From assembly GCF_910578895.1 (NCBI RefSeq), contig NZ_CAJTSC010000002.1, positions 111,840-175,839 of the forward strand: DNA of 64,000 bases. The letters are read 5' to 3'. The DNA comes from an uncultured Bacteroides sp. (GTDB lineage Bacteria; Bacteroidota; Bacteroidia; Bacteroidales; Bacteroidaceae). Shown in pieces: positions 7,708 to 16,432 of this stretch (position 1 is its first letter; each line of letters begins with the position of its first letter). A program made the position numbers and the translations under genes. A model generated the notes under the pieces. It was not told the origin of the DNA and searched no databases. It saw nothing but the letters and a program-made list of their open reading frames with translations.

Positions 7708-10700
7708 TTACCAACGTCCAAAATGATTTGCCAACCAGACATTGTTCACCACATCATATATAAAAGTTCCCATATATCCACCGGGAATATGTACGTTAGT
7801 ATTTCCAGAGGTAGGATATCCCAAAGGACTTATCTTACCATGTACAAAGACATCCCCATCCGAATGGTTTCTTATAAAATACATTTGTCCGTCTTCAACC
7901 GCCCCCGTAGGAAGAGTTAACGTTATCCCTTTCCTTATTGTAAGTATAATACTATCCATAAGACCAAGAGTTGTACTTGTTGTTATTCTCCTTGTCCTTA
8001 AACGAAACCCACATATTCCCCCCTTTTCTATGTATAACGCATGATTTCCAGTTATGATAATATCATCATCGCTCTTAGCGCCTTCCACAGAGAGTACCAA
8101 GCAAGTATTAATGAAAGAATCATAAATCGATGCATTCCTTTTTACATTAATATGCAAAGGTGCTATAAGATGTCCGCCCGAAGAACTTGGTATAGTATTC
8201 GCACCGATACATGTAGATACATATTCATTAGTAAAACGGATCAAAGAAGGAGACAGCAGCATCTTATCATTTTCGGATGTAGCTACAAGCCGTGAATCCT
8301 CTATTTTAAATCCACCGACATTTCCATTACCTGCCTTAACCGTACCCGAAAAAGTACCATCAATGGCATTTATGTTCTTTAATGTCAAATTACCTTTCTC
8401 ATCTACAATAAAATTTCCATTTATGATAGTTTTTCCAACAAAGTTTATTTTATGGGCTTCTATATTTACGGACTCTGCCGTCTGATTAATAACTGATACA
8501 ATATTTTCTCCATTCTCCATATCTTTACAGGCCCATAGTGCATTTCCTTCAGACGTTGTAATCCACCCACTACTTGCTTCTTCAAGTTCGGTTGTCCTTT
8601 TAACAACCGCTTCAATGCTTTCATCAGTCTGTTTCAAAGCAGTCTCGAACTTCGTTACCATATCCTCAAAAGCATTATCCGTCAATGCCAATGAGTGAAT
8701 GTACATATCACCCGTAAAGTTCAATTCGAAATCGCCCGTTCCGTCCCATGTACCGGAATACTCTTTCATTGCGTACTCCTCATTTGGTTCAAGACGTTCG
8801 GTGAAGTATAAATTCTGCCTCGGGAAACCGATTGCAAGCATTCCGGCAGTAGAAACTTTATACCGGAAAGATATAAAGAACTTTCCCTGTTTGTCTTTTT
8901 CCCCGTATGCAGGTTTGTTTGCCAAATCCGCATTCAGTTGTTTAATACCTGTATCAATGATACGCAACACATTACGATTGTCATAGCGCACAATAGCTGC
9001 CATAGCATCCTTACGGGAATAGAAATTGTCATTGAAGCGCAAGAACATCCCGTTCAGCGTGAAAAAACGTATGTTACCGGTTGTTTCCCAACCATCCGTA
9101 TTGGACGCAAAGGCAGCGTTAGCCAGATAATTATCCTTCGCCTGCACTTCATCGCGCACTGAAGAGACTGCCGAATACACCAAGTTCTCCAATAACCGGA
9201 ACTGAGTCAGAATATCCGTTCCGGTCTTCAAAACGAAGTCCCCCCGGAATTTGTTACCTTTCGGACCGATAGCGGTAACCTCTTTACCAACCAACGAGTA
9301 CGAGTCTACCTCGGCATACTGTTTGATGTTGGGCGCATCCATCCCCACAGTCGAAAGAATAATGACGTGCTGACGTGCGGGATTGGTCTTGTTACCAACT
9401 GTCACAATCGTATCGCCCACCGCCGGAGGCATGCTTCCTGCATCGCAATCGCTACCGGAAAGTTCGATATAATCCTCGCCAATGCCTACCACCCTACGCC
9501 AATAATATTGATTCTTCACACCCTGATGCGCGCCCTCCTTGATATTGAATTCCCGGCTTTGTACCAAATCATCCACGGCAAACTCATTAACTACCGTCTT
9601 CTCTCCGTCAGCCGACTTAAAATAGCAGCGATATACATCATCTTCGTCACGATATTCAACTTTCGCACAAACCATACCGGCAGGTGAAAGGACAATTTGT
9701 CCGCCGACGTGCGATGTATGCTTTATTTCCAAAGTATCGAAATAAGCCTTCAAACGGACATATAGTTCATCTACCTCAAGATAAGACTTACCGGTTTTCC
9801 GGTCAGTTTTAAGAAGATGCCCGCTACCGAAAGCCCCGGACGTATAATCTTGCGACCGGACATCATCGGTCACCAAACCTCCCAAAAACTTGACGAGATA
9901 GCTGGTCACATCCGGTTTCACTTTACTGATGCTCTCCTTTATGGAACGTAATGCAGAGAAAACATTCCTGTTTGTTGCCGGTGTACTGTCATTAGTCCCT
10001 ACGACATAAACACCTTTTCCCTTATCTTCCGTAGAATTTTGTTTAGCAACAAGAGAGTCTATCTTGCCTTCCATCTCTCCGATGCGGGAATAGGAAGCCG
10101 TTTCGCCCACTGTATATACCGGTGAATCGTAGGGCATGTCAAGATTATACTCAAATCCGATGATACGGGACACCCTGCTGCCGGTATCAAAATAAGCCGA
10201 ACTGAAGAGCCTGACTTTATCACCAAGTTCCAATAACCGTAAAGAACCATCCTCGGCAACCATCCGGTCCGAATTCATCTTGACTGTATAAGTGGAGGGA
10301 TCCACCTTCATTTTCGCCACATACTGCTCGGCTTTTTGCTTCAATTCGATTTCGGCATCAGCAAGCATGGAACCGGAAATAAATTTCGTATCAAAACCCG
10401 AAAGTACATAGGTATCCCCTTCTTTGGGTGCAAACACATTGTCGGGCAACGGACGACCGCACTCCTCATTCCGGCATATCTCCCAGACCTGAGCGGCAGG
10501 ATTCAAGGAACCGTCCGGCAATCTGTCCGGTACAGGTGTCTCACCACCCTCTTTGTCACAAGGATTGAAAATGACAGAAAATTCCATTCCGTTCAGCGCA
10601 CCGGATTGGAAAATTATTTTCAGCTCTTGCCCCGGTAAAACATATTTCTCTGAAAATGCAATGCCCGGATCTCTGAAACGATAAGCATTCCACTTGGTAA

Positions 10701-11607
10701 AGACAGGCTCTTTGCCCTCTTCCTCCGTCTTATCGGTATATTCATGAAGAGTTATGCCGGACATCGTGCCTGTCCGGCGCGGATAGATGTCTTCAAACAC
10801 TACCACATCTTCAATGGCTTCCTCCATACTCATATTGGGATAGGCATCGATACAGGGAGTATCAACCGGAAGCATCAACCGTTTTTGTACTATCCCATTA
10901 ACGATTGTGTTTTCATCGACAGGACGATAGTCCGCCGGCAAATTCCTTGTCGAACCAAAAGCATAAATACGGGTGGCATAGCTGTTTTGGCTCTCCGACC
11001 GTGTCATCTCATTGACATTATCCCCTAACTTAAGATCAACCGGCGTACCATACTCACAGCGTCCGAAATGAATAATATTGTCCGTCACCCACCATTCACA
11101 CTCCCATACTTCCGCCATCTGCGACAAGGCGTCAATCATGTTCGTGTTACTATAACTCATTAATTTGGCAGAACTATCTACCGTTGGCTCTATGACATAT
11201 TCAAAAGGAGTTCCTCTATATGTATATCCCAAATTTTCCAAATTCCGGAGAAACACATCCATCTGAGTCGCCAAAGAAGCCGTAAGATTCCACGCTGCTT
11301 CTTGCCCTCCCGCTTCCGGAATAAACTTGAACACCTTGTTTCTCCACTTCCAATAATAAGCATCCAGGCGAAGTTCGTAATCATATCCTCCTGTCTCTCC
11401 ATTATATGAGGGTTTGCAGAGTTCCATCAGTTCGAATAAACCAAATGTACAGTCTACATTATCACCTAATTTGAAATTGAGAGGAGTATCAAGCGAAAAT
11501 TTCAAAGTTATGCAGTCTTCCTTCATCAACATGAATTTCCGTTTGCCGCCCTTGTTTATCGGAGTGGAAAAACGAATGTTACCGTTTGTATCTTTAATAT
11601 CTATCAT
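7708..11607 (-). CDS. large phage tail-tip / central fibre protein
   Basis: This 1299-aa protein has the layout of tail-tip proteins of Gram-negative siphophages. Residues 1-330 resemble the baseplate-hub / prophage endopeptidase tail (Gp44-like) region: MIDIKDTNGNIRFSTPI, then DALSQMAEVWECEWWVTDNIIHFG. Middle segments are beta-sandwich-like. A helical linker follows near residues 990-1040, then an INAIDGTFSGTVKAGNGNVGGFKI repeat-like segment that is very common in phage central fibres. The C-terminus looks like a folded receptor-binding tip. Such proteins close the distal tail end and contact the host. The gene follows the major tail protein by 111 bases and is the largest of the operon. I cannot tell whether the peptidase-like region is catalytically active. 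Confidence 0.8.
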   Translation of the reverse strand: MIDIKDTNGNIRFSTPINKGGKRKFMLMKEDCITLKFSLDTPLNFKLGDNVDCTFGLFELMELCKPSYNGETGGYDYELRLDAYYWKWRNKVFKFIPEAGGQEAAWNLTASLATQMDVFLRNLENLGYTYRGTPFEYVIEPTVDSSAKLMSYSNTNMIDALSQMAEVWECEWWVTDNIIHFGRCEYGTPVDLKLGDNVNEMTRSESQNSYATRIYAFGSTRNLPADYRPVDENTIVNGIVQKRLMLPVDTPCIDAYPNMSMEEAIEDVVVFEDIYPRRTGTMSGITLHEYTDKTEEEGKEPVFTKWNAYRFRDPGIAFSEKYVLPGQELKIIFQSGALNGMEFSVIFNPCDKEGGETPVPDRLPDGSLNPAAQVWEICRNEECGRPLPDNVFAPKEGDTYVLSGFDTKFISGSMLADAEIELKQKAEQYVAKMKVDPSTYTVKMNSDRMVAEDGSLRLLELGDKVRLFSSAYFDTGSRVSRIIGFEYNLDMPYDSPVYTVGETASYSRIGEMEGKIDSLVAKQNSTEDKGKGVYVVGTNDSTPATNRNVFSALRSIKESISKVKPDVTSYLVKFLGGLVTDDVRSQDYTSGAFGSGHLLKTDRKTGKSYLEVDELYVRLKAYFDTLEIKHTSHVGGQIVLSPAGMVCAKVEYRDEDDVYRCYFKSADGEKTVVNEFAVDDLVQSREFNIKEGAHQGVKNQYYWRRVVGIGEDYIELSGSDCDAGSMPPAVGDTIVTVGNKTNPARQHVIILSTVGMDAPNIKQYAEVDSYSLVGKEVTAIGPKGNKFRGDFVLKTGTDILTQFRLLENLVYSAVSSVRDEVQAKDNYLANAAFASNTDGWETTGNIRFFTLNGMFLRFNDNFYSRKDAMAAIVRYDNRNVLRIIDTGIKQLNADLANKPAYGEKDKQGKFFISFRYKVSTAGMLAIGFPRQNLYFTERLEPNEEYAMKEYSGTWDGTGDFELNFTGDMYIHSLALTDNAFEDMVTKFETALKQTDESIEAVVKRTTELEEASSGWITTSEGNALWACKDMENGENIVSVINQTAESVNIEAHKINFVGKTIINGNFIVDEKGNLTLKNINAIDGTFSGTVKAGNGNVGGFKIEDSRLVATSENDKMLLSPSLIRFTNEYVSTCIGANTIPSSSGGHLIAPLHINVKRNASIYDSFINTCLVLSVEGAKSDDDIIITGNHALYIEKGGICGFRLRTRRITTSTTLGLMDSIILTIRKGITLTLPTGAVEDGQMYFIRNHSDGDVFVHGKISPLGYPTSGNTNVHIPGGYMGTFIYDVVNNVWLANHFGRW

Positions 11608-11718
11608 TCTGTTTTATTATTTGGTTTACTGATTTGTACGAACTTTTGATATTAAAATTGCATGGAGTACCGGACAAAGGCACTCCATGCAATCCTGAAA
11701 ACAATCTTGAACGCCGTA

Positions 11719-12186
11719 TCAATCTTCGGAAGAGGCAGGAGCCATATACGGTTTTACCTGATTACCTTCTGCCGGCTTCAATACATCGAAAGTGTATTTC
11801 CACTTTTTCCCCTCAGCCGTATCGAAGGTCTCTTCAACCGATACCGTAGCCTTGTCAATAAGAATACCTTCCACCGTAGCATCTTCGGGAGTAAGACGTA
11901 CTGCATACTCTCCTTCAACCACTCCGTCGGCATCTTCGATAGGTTTCACACGACCTTTAGCTGCACGGACTTCAAACTCGAACACATAAGTGTTCTTTGC
12001 ATATTTCACTGCTTCATTCTCACCACCTTCAACCTTGGCCTCTTTCTTTTCACCCTTGGTAGGTGTCAGTTTGGTTGAATTTTCCACCGGATCAAAAGCC
12101 AATTTTGTCCAAGTAGTAGGTGCGGCACCGTTTGCGCCGCATTTGCCAAATTCAATTGTGGGTTTTCCCCAAGATAATTGTGCCAT
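11719..12186 (-). CDS. major tail (tube) protein
   Basis: This 155-aa protein opens the leftward operon. It is small, beta-rich and Lys/Glu/Thr-rich (MAQLSWGKPTIEFGKCGANG...), ending in a flexible MAPASSED tail, as in Bacteroides phage major tail proteins that polymerise into the tail tube. It is the first gene behind the promoter at 12513-12543, after a leader of about 320 bases. Unusually, tail-tip and fibre genes follow it directly and the tape measure comes last; siphophages usually place the tape measure immediately downstream. The family assignment is moderate and rests on length, composition and context. Confidence 0.6.
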   Translation of the reverse strand: MAQLSWGKPTIEFGKCGANGAAPTTWTKLAFDPVENSTKLTPTKGEKKEAKVEGGENEAVKYAKNTYVFEFEVRAAKGRVKPIEDADGVVEGEYAVRLTPEDATVEGILIDKATVSVEETFDTAEGKKWKYTFDVLKPAEGNQVKPYMAPASSED

Positions 12187-12361
12187 AATTCTAAATGTTT
12201 AAAAGTTAATTATAAATTGTTTTTAAAGCCGTCTGTCCTCATTGTACACCTAAGAACAGAACGATTATAAATACCGGGAACAGTACAGACGCCCAACCTG
12301 TATGCTTACTGCTTAAGGACGTTTCTTTGCGGTGTTTCCGGTCAAGTGTCATTCATTATAC

Positions 12362-12387
12362 AATAGGCAAGCCCCGACTTGCCTATT
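12362..12387 (-). promoter_or_regulatory. hairpin in the tail-operon leader
   Basis: Bases 12362-12371 (AATAGGCAAG) and 12378-12387 form a perfect 10-bp stem with a 6-base loop, midway between the tail promoter and the first tail gene. The intervening 12188-12512 contains no ORF that I can support. T-runs on either side are weak. It may be an attenuator or a leftover terminator in the leader. Confidence 0.45.
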
Positions 12388-12512
12388 TATATTCATTCAC
12401 ATTGTCAGCCATTCTCATAATCCGTATGGCAATGAGAGACTTTCACATCATTTCAAAGAACTTTTTTTGTTTTTTATCCTCAATCGGTTACCTTTGTAAT
12501 TGATTGACGATG

Positions 12513-12543
12513 CAAATATACTAACTTTATCAGTATAAACAAT
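12513..12543 (-). promoter_or_regulatory. promoter of the tail operon
   Basis: Read on the minus strand, ATTG (12540-12543) is followed by a 19-base gap and TATATTTG (12513-12520), matching the Bacteroides -33/-7 pattern and spacing. Operator-like repeats overlap the -7 box and adjoin the -33 box, so a repressor bound there would block the tail operon. Confidence 0.65.
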
Positions 12544-12688
12544 GAAATATACTAAAATAGTTAGTATATTTGCAACGTTTAACGATAACATCAACATATA
12601 CCTTATTATAATATTAGAAAATGATTTTGCAAAGAATAGAATGTATACACAACATATATACGATATTCGGGAGAGAAAAATATACTAA
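12514..12688. promoter_or_regulatory. operator array for the S24 regulator
   Basis: The 11-mer AAATATACTAA occurs exactly at 12514-12524, 12545-12555 and 12678-12688, and inverted at 12561-12571. Sites at 12545-12571 form a perfect 11-bp palindrome with a 5-base spacer. The first copy pairs with AGTAT at 12532-12536 as a shorter dyad. The sites cover the tail promoter and the region upstream of the divergent regulator gene, including a plus-strand TATATTTG at 12565-12572. This is the arrangement expected for a CI/LexA-type repressor controlling both directions. Confidence 0.65.
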
Positions 12689-12719
12689 TTTTTGCAGTAC
12701 AAATTAAACTTATATAGTC

Positions 12720-13496
12720 ATGATACTAAAAAATGAGTTAGAAAAGGCAAAGGAACAAATAGTCCAAGAAAGGCTTGCCAGGCTCAACAAAGCCGTTTCA
12801 TACCTGACTTCCAAAGAGAAAGTTTCTCAAACATCCACTCAGAAGGATATTGCAAGAATTATGGGCTATAACAACAGCACTAACGTAAACTATGCCTTTA
12901 AAGGCAACGTAAGGTATCTGACAGAGGGATTTCTAAAAAGATTCAATAATGCTTTCGGAGAGATATTCTCCGAAGAATGGCTATCCAACGGCGAAGGTAA
13001 AATGCTCAAGGATCCGGCACTTGCACATAATGAGGCTGTTCCGATTATGCAGGATGTGGTATATGTACCTCTCGTCAACCAATATGCGTATGCCGGATAT
13101 TTAGATGGATATAATGATACTACTTATATGGAGCAACTACCTCAGATTCCGTTCATGGTAGACCGGGAAGGTCATGGAAATTACATCGCATTCGAAGTAA
13201 AAGGAGACAGCATGAATGACGGAACAGAAGAAAGTTATTTGGAAGGAGACAGGCTGTATTGCCGGGAAATCGCACCTTATCTTTGGGCTACTTCAAAATT
13301 ACACCTGCGTAAATGGGATTTTGTCATTGTACATAGCGATGGAATAATTGTAAAACGGATTATCGACCATGATGTGGAAAACCACACGATTACCATACAC
13401 TCGTTGAACGACATGTATCCGGATAAAGTGCTTGACTTGTGCCAAGTAAGGCAGATATTCAATGTGATAGAATCAGTCAGACCACGCAGAAGATAA
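12720..13496 (+). CDS. LexA/CI-like repressor with S24 autopeptidase domain
   Basis: This 258-aa regulator has an N-terminal helix-turn-helix (about residues 38-65, TQKDIARIMGYNNSTNVNYAF) and a C-terminal S24 peptidase domain. Visible features are an Ala-Gly cleavage site (A125-G126 in AYAGY), catalytic Ser164 in KGDSMNDG and Lys212 in GIIVKRII. In this family RecA-stimulated self-cleavage inactivates the repressor, so the tail operon is probably SOS-induced (inference). The gene is divergent from the tail operon, with an AT-rich 533-base region and repeated operators between them. Its stop lies 14 bases from the convergent end of the GH2 gene, which marks the right border of the phage-derived block. 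No integrase gene accompanies it. Confidence 0.85.
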   Translation: MILKNELEKAKEQIVQERLARLNKAVSYLTSKEKVSQTSTQKDIARIMGYNNSTNVNYAFKGNVRYLTEGFLKRFNNAFGEIFSEEWLSNGEGKMLKDPALAHNEAVPIMQDVVYVPLVNQYAYAGYLDGYNDTTYMEQLPQIPFMVDREGHGNYIAFEVKGDSMNDGTEESYLEGDRLYCREIAPYLWATSKLHLRKWDFVIVHSDGIIVKRIIDHDVENHTITIHSLNDMYPDKVLDLCQVRQIFNVIESVRPRRR

Positions 13497-13510
13497 TAAA
13501 TAAGCGATTC

Positions 13511-16390
13511 TCAATTCTGTTTGGTTTTCAGTTCATCCGGCGCATCCTTGGCATACGACTTTACATCCCCTGCCACTTTTGTAAACAATGCCTGTACCTG
13601 TTCAAGGGAAACATTGGCAGCAGGGCGGAAATCGTCGGAATTCATATAGTCTAAGATAGCTTTACGCATCTGGCGGGCAACGACACGTTTTTCCGGTTGC
13701 GTGGTGACGTCCATACTTGTCATCATCAACTTTCCATTCAATACGTTCGCTTCGAACAGTACCCCTATCTTGCGACTGATGAACCAAGTGTCTATACTTT
13801 GGACTATCGGTTGGAAATCATCCGGGAAACCGGTGAACTGCATTACCTGCGCCCTGTTCAGCAACTCCCACCATTGCAAATTGCTATGATATTCGGTAGG
13901 AAACCTCTTGAAAAGCGGATGATGGTCATTCAGAAAAATACCGGTAGTATGCGGGGGACGCATTTTAAACCAGGATGTATTCCAAAACACAGGGGTAAAA
14001 TGCTGTACCACCTCTTTCCCATAACTTACCTTACCGGCTGCCGTCACCAGTACGTTGCCGCCCTGTTTCAATACCGATACGGCTTTCGCATCCAATGTAT
14101 CCGTCACATATACCTCACCTTCCTCCAACTCCGTACGCGCCGGATACACCCAAAAATCCCAGTCATTGACGGCACCCGTGTTCCCCATGCGTATTTCCAA
14201 GTTCAATTTCTGCGGAGTGTCAATGGCAGCCAACTTTAAATCCACACTGCCCAAAGAGAAAAGGTTTCCTATAGGAACGTCACCGATGCCGACTGTGCCG
14301 TGAGCATATACCTTTCCATAGTTGTCCCTGACCGTATAAACTGTTTTTACTTCCGGCAACGGTGCCGCCCCGAAATGAGCAACTTCTATGTCCGCATGAA
14401 AAGTTTCATCGTTGGTGTACACAAACTTGGGAATACGCGCCAACGGAACGGTAGGACTGCAAAAACGCCTGAACTTTTCCGCATCAATATAGCCTTTCTC
14501 CTCGAAAAACACATTAAGCACTCCCACCAATGCCGTTCCCTGACCGGAATAATCATTCAACGCCAATAATTGGAAACCTGCATAATCGGGTGTACGCAAT
14601 GTTTTCTCTATCTCGTGCTTATAGCAAATCGCCTGCAACTTACCCGATGCCATCATAAAATCATGCGACAGCCCACCCATCGCATTATCTTCCAATATGT
14701 CCCGGAATATTTCAAAGTTCCGGGCTTTGTTCACTCCCGTATATTTGCGGATTTCATTAAAATCGGGGAAAGCACACCATTGCCCTGTTTCATGCGACAC
14801 ATAAGGTTGCCTTACCGTATCAATCTTAGCCCGATAGTCCGACATGCTTTCCGGTTGTCGGTCTGCCCAGGTCAGTCCGCGCGCACCTGCCTTCACATGA
14901 TACTGGTTACGCGGTTGCCACTTCCAGCTTCCACCGACCGATGCTCCCGTATATACACGGCGGGCATCCTTCGCTTTCCAATAGTCTACGAACTTACTTA
15001 CCCAATTCACCCAACGCCCGGAAGGCTCGTTTCCGCAGGCAAGCATGCAGTAGGAAGCATAATTACCGTATACCTTTGTCAGTGCAACGGTTTCATCCAT
15101 AAGATATTTGTCGATAGGCTGTCCGTTGCCCAACTTCGGACCATGATTAGGCCAACTCGGTCCCTCGGGTTGCAGGTAAAAGCCCACAAGGTCGGCTGCT
15201 ATAAAAGCGGCTTCGGGCGGGCAAAAAGAGTGGAAGCGCATGTGGTTCAATCCGTAACTGCGGCAGATACGGAACACCCGCTCCCAGGAAGCGACATCCA
15301 TAGGAGCATATCCTGTATGCGGAAAGTCGCAATTCTCCACAGTACCCCTCAACATTGTCTTGCGCCCGTTTACATAAAACCATTTGCCGTCTATCGTAAA
15401 TTCGCGCATGCCGAACTGCACTTGTCTCTCCTCAACTTGCTTCCCGCTCTTCAATGTTGCCGTCAGCCGGTAGAGAGCAGGAACAAATTCATCCCACGTC
15501 AGGAAACCCTCTCCCATCGGGAGTTCCATTTCAACCGGATTATCGCCTTTTCGTATGGCAACGGTCCGGCATACCGGAGCAACCTCATGATTGATATCCG
15601 TATTAAAGCTCTTTGCCGAAAGGACAATCTCTCCTTTGACAGCAGCAGAGGCACACACATTCATACGTACCACGGCTTTCTTCTCCGACAGGTCGGGATA
15701 CACCTGAATATCCTCAAAGAACACTCTCGGCATGGCTTGCAGTTCTATCTTGCCGACAATGCCATTCCAATTGCCTTGTGTCTGGTCGGTAACGCTATGC
15801 GAATCGGGTCCTACATTAATCTCCTTTATCCGGTTATCCACGCGAATAGTCACCAAGCAGCTTTTCCCCGGTGCGACATACGGAGTAAGATCGTACACAT
15901 GAGGCACGCAAAGACTGTTCCGCATGCCGGCTTCCTGCCTGTCAACCCACACGGTTGTCTCTATATGAGGGCGTTCCAGAAAGAGCACTACCCGTTCTCC
16001 TTTCCAATCGCCCGGCACCGTCACCCTCTTCTGATACCATGCCACGCCAACATAATGCTTGTCCGGCGTAAGGAAGAAAGGAAGTTTCACCTTGCCGTCT
16101 ATACGGTACTTTTCCATATAAGGGTTGAAATAGTACGAACTGTCGTAAAGGCTTCCCGTCCATTTGGTACGGACTGTCACATCATCCCCTTTCAGTTTTT
16201 CGGGCATGGACCCGGGCAGGCTTATCCGGTCGTTCAAAGTCCGGTCGAACCACTCCTCACGTACACCCTTATCTTCACGGTCCATCTGAAAAGCCCATTC
16301 ACCGGACAGGCTGATTGAACGGTTTTGCCCCGCCGCTACGGCAAACGAACCGGCAAAGACAATAAGTAAACTTGCTATGATATGTTTCAT
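13511..16390 (-). CDS. GH2-family glycoside hydrolase, exported
   Basis: This 959-aa enzyme has a signal peptide (residues 1-21), an N-terminal sugar-binding jelly roll (about 25-220), an immunoglobulin-like domain (225-330) and a TIM barrel (about 335-620). The barrel carries the GH2 acid/base in CGNEPSG (E455) and the nucleophile in SHETGQW (E534). The last 340 residues form additional beta domains. GH2 enzymes include beta-galactosidases, beta-glucuronidases, beta-mannosidases and arabinosidases; I cannot pick the substrate. As the last gene of the pectin-type locus it probably trims side chains. It follows the DUF4450-like gene by 42 bases, so the two are likely co-transcribed. Confidence 0.85.
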   Translation of the reverse strand: MKHIIASLLIVFAGSFAVAAGQNRSISLSGEWAFQMDREDKGVREEWFDRTLNDRISLPGSMPEKLKGDDVTVRTKWTGSLYDSSYYFNPYMEKYRIDGKVKLPFFLTPDKHYVGVAWYQKRVTVPGDWKGERVVLFLERPHIETTVWVDRQEAGMRNSLCVPHVYDLTPYVAPGKSCLVTIRVDNRIKEINVGPDSHSVTDQTQGNWNGIVGKIELQAMPRVFFEDIQVYPDLSEKKAVVRMNVCASAAVKGEIVLSAKSFNTDINHEVAPVCRTVAIRKGDNPVEMELPMGEGFLTWDEFVPALYRLTATLKSGKQVEERQVQFGMREFTIDGKWFYVNGRKTMLRGTVENCDFPHTGYAPMDVASWERVFRICRSYGLNHMRFHSFCPPEAAFIAADLVGFYLQPEGPSWPNHGPKLGNGQPIDKYLMDETVALTKVYGNYASYCMLACGNEPSGRWVNWVSKFVDYWKAKDARRVYTGASVGGSWKWQPRNQYHVKAGARGLTWADRQPESMSDYRAKIDTVRQPYVSHETGQWCAFPDFNEIRKYTGVNKARNFEIFRDILEDNAMGGLSHDFMMASGKLQAICYKHEIEKTLRTPDYAGFQLLALNDYSGQGTALVGVLNVFFEEKGYIDAEKFRRFCSPTVPLARIPKFVYTNDETFHADIEVAHFGAAPLPEVKTVYTVRDNYGKVYAHGTVGIGDVPIGNLFSLGSVDLKLAAIDTPQKLNLEIRMGNTGAVNDWDFWVYPARTELEEGEVYVTDTLDAKAVSVLKQGGNVLVTAAGKVSYGKEVVQHFTPVFWNTSWFKMRPPHTTGIFLNDHHPLFKRFPTEYHSNLQWWELLNRAQVMQFTGFPDDFQPIVQSIDTWFISRKIGVLFEANVLNGKLMMTSMDVTTQPEKRVVARQMRKAILDYMNSDDFRPAANVSLEQVQALFTKVAGDVKSYAKDAPDELKTKQN

Positions 16391-16432
16391 AAAAAAACTA
16401 TTCTCCTAAAATCTTTTATTTAAACTCCTCCC

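Noticed and set aside
14570..16318. 582-codon plus-strand open frame opposite the GH2 gene
   Set aside because: Antisense shadow; the GH2 gene carries catalytic motifs on the minus strand.
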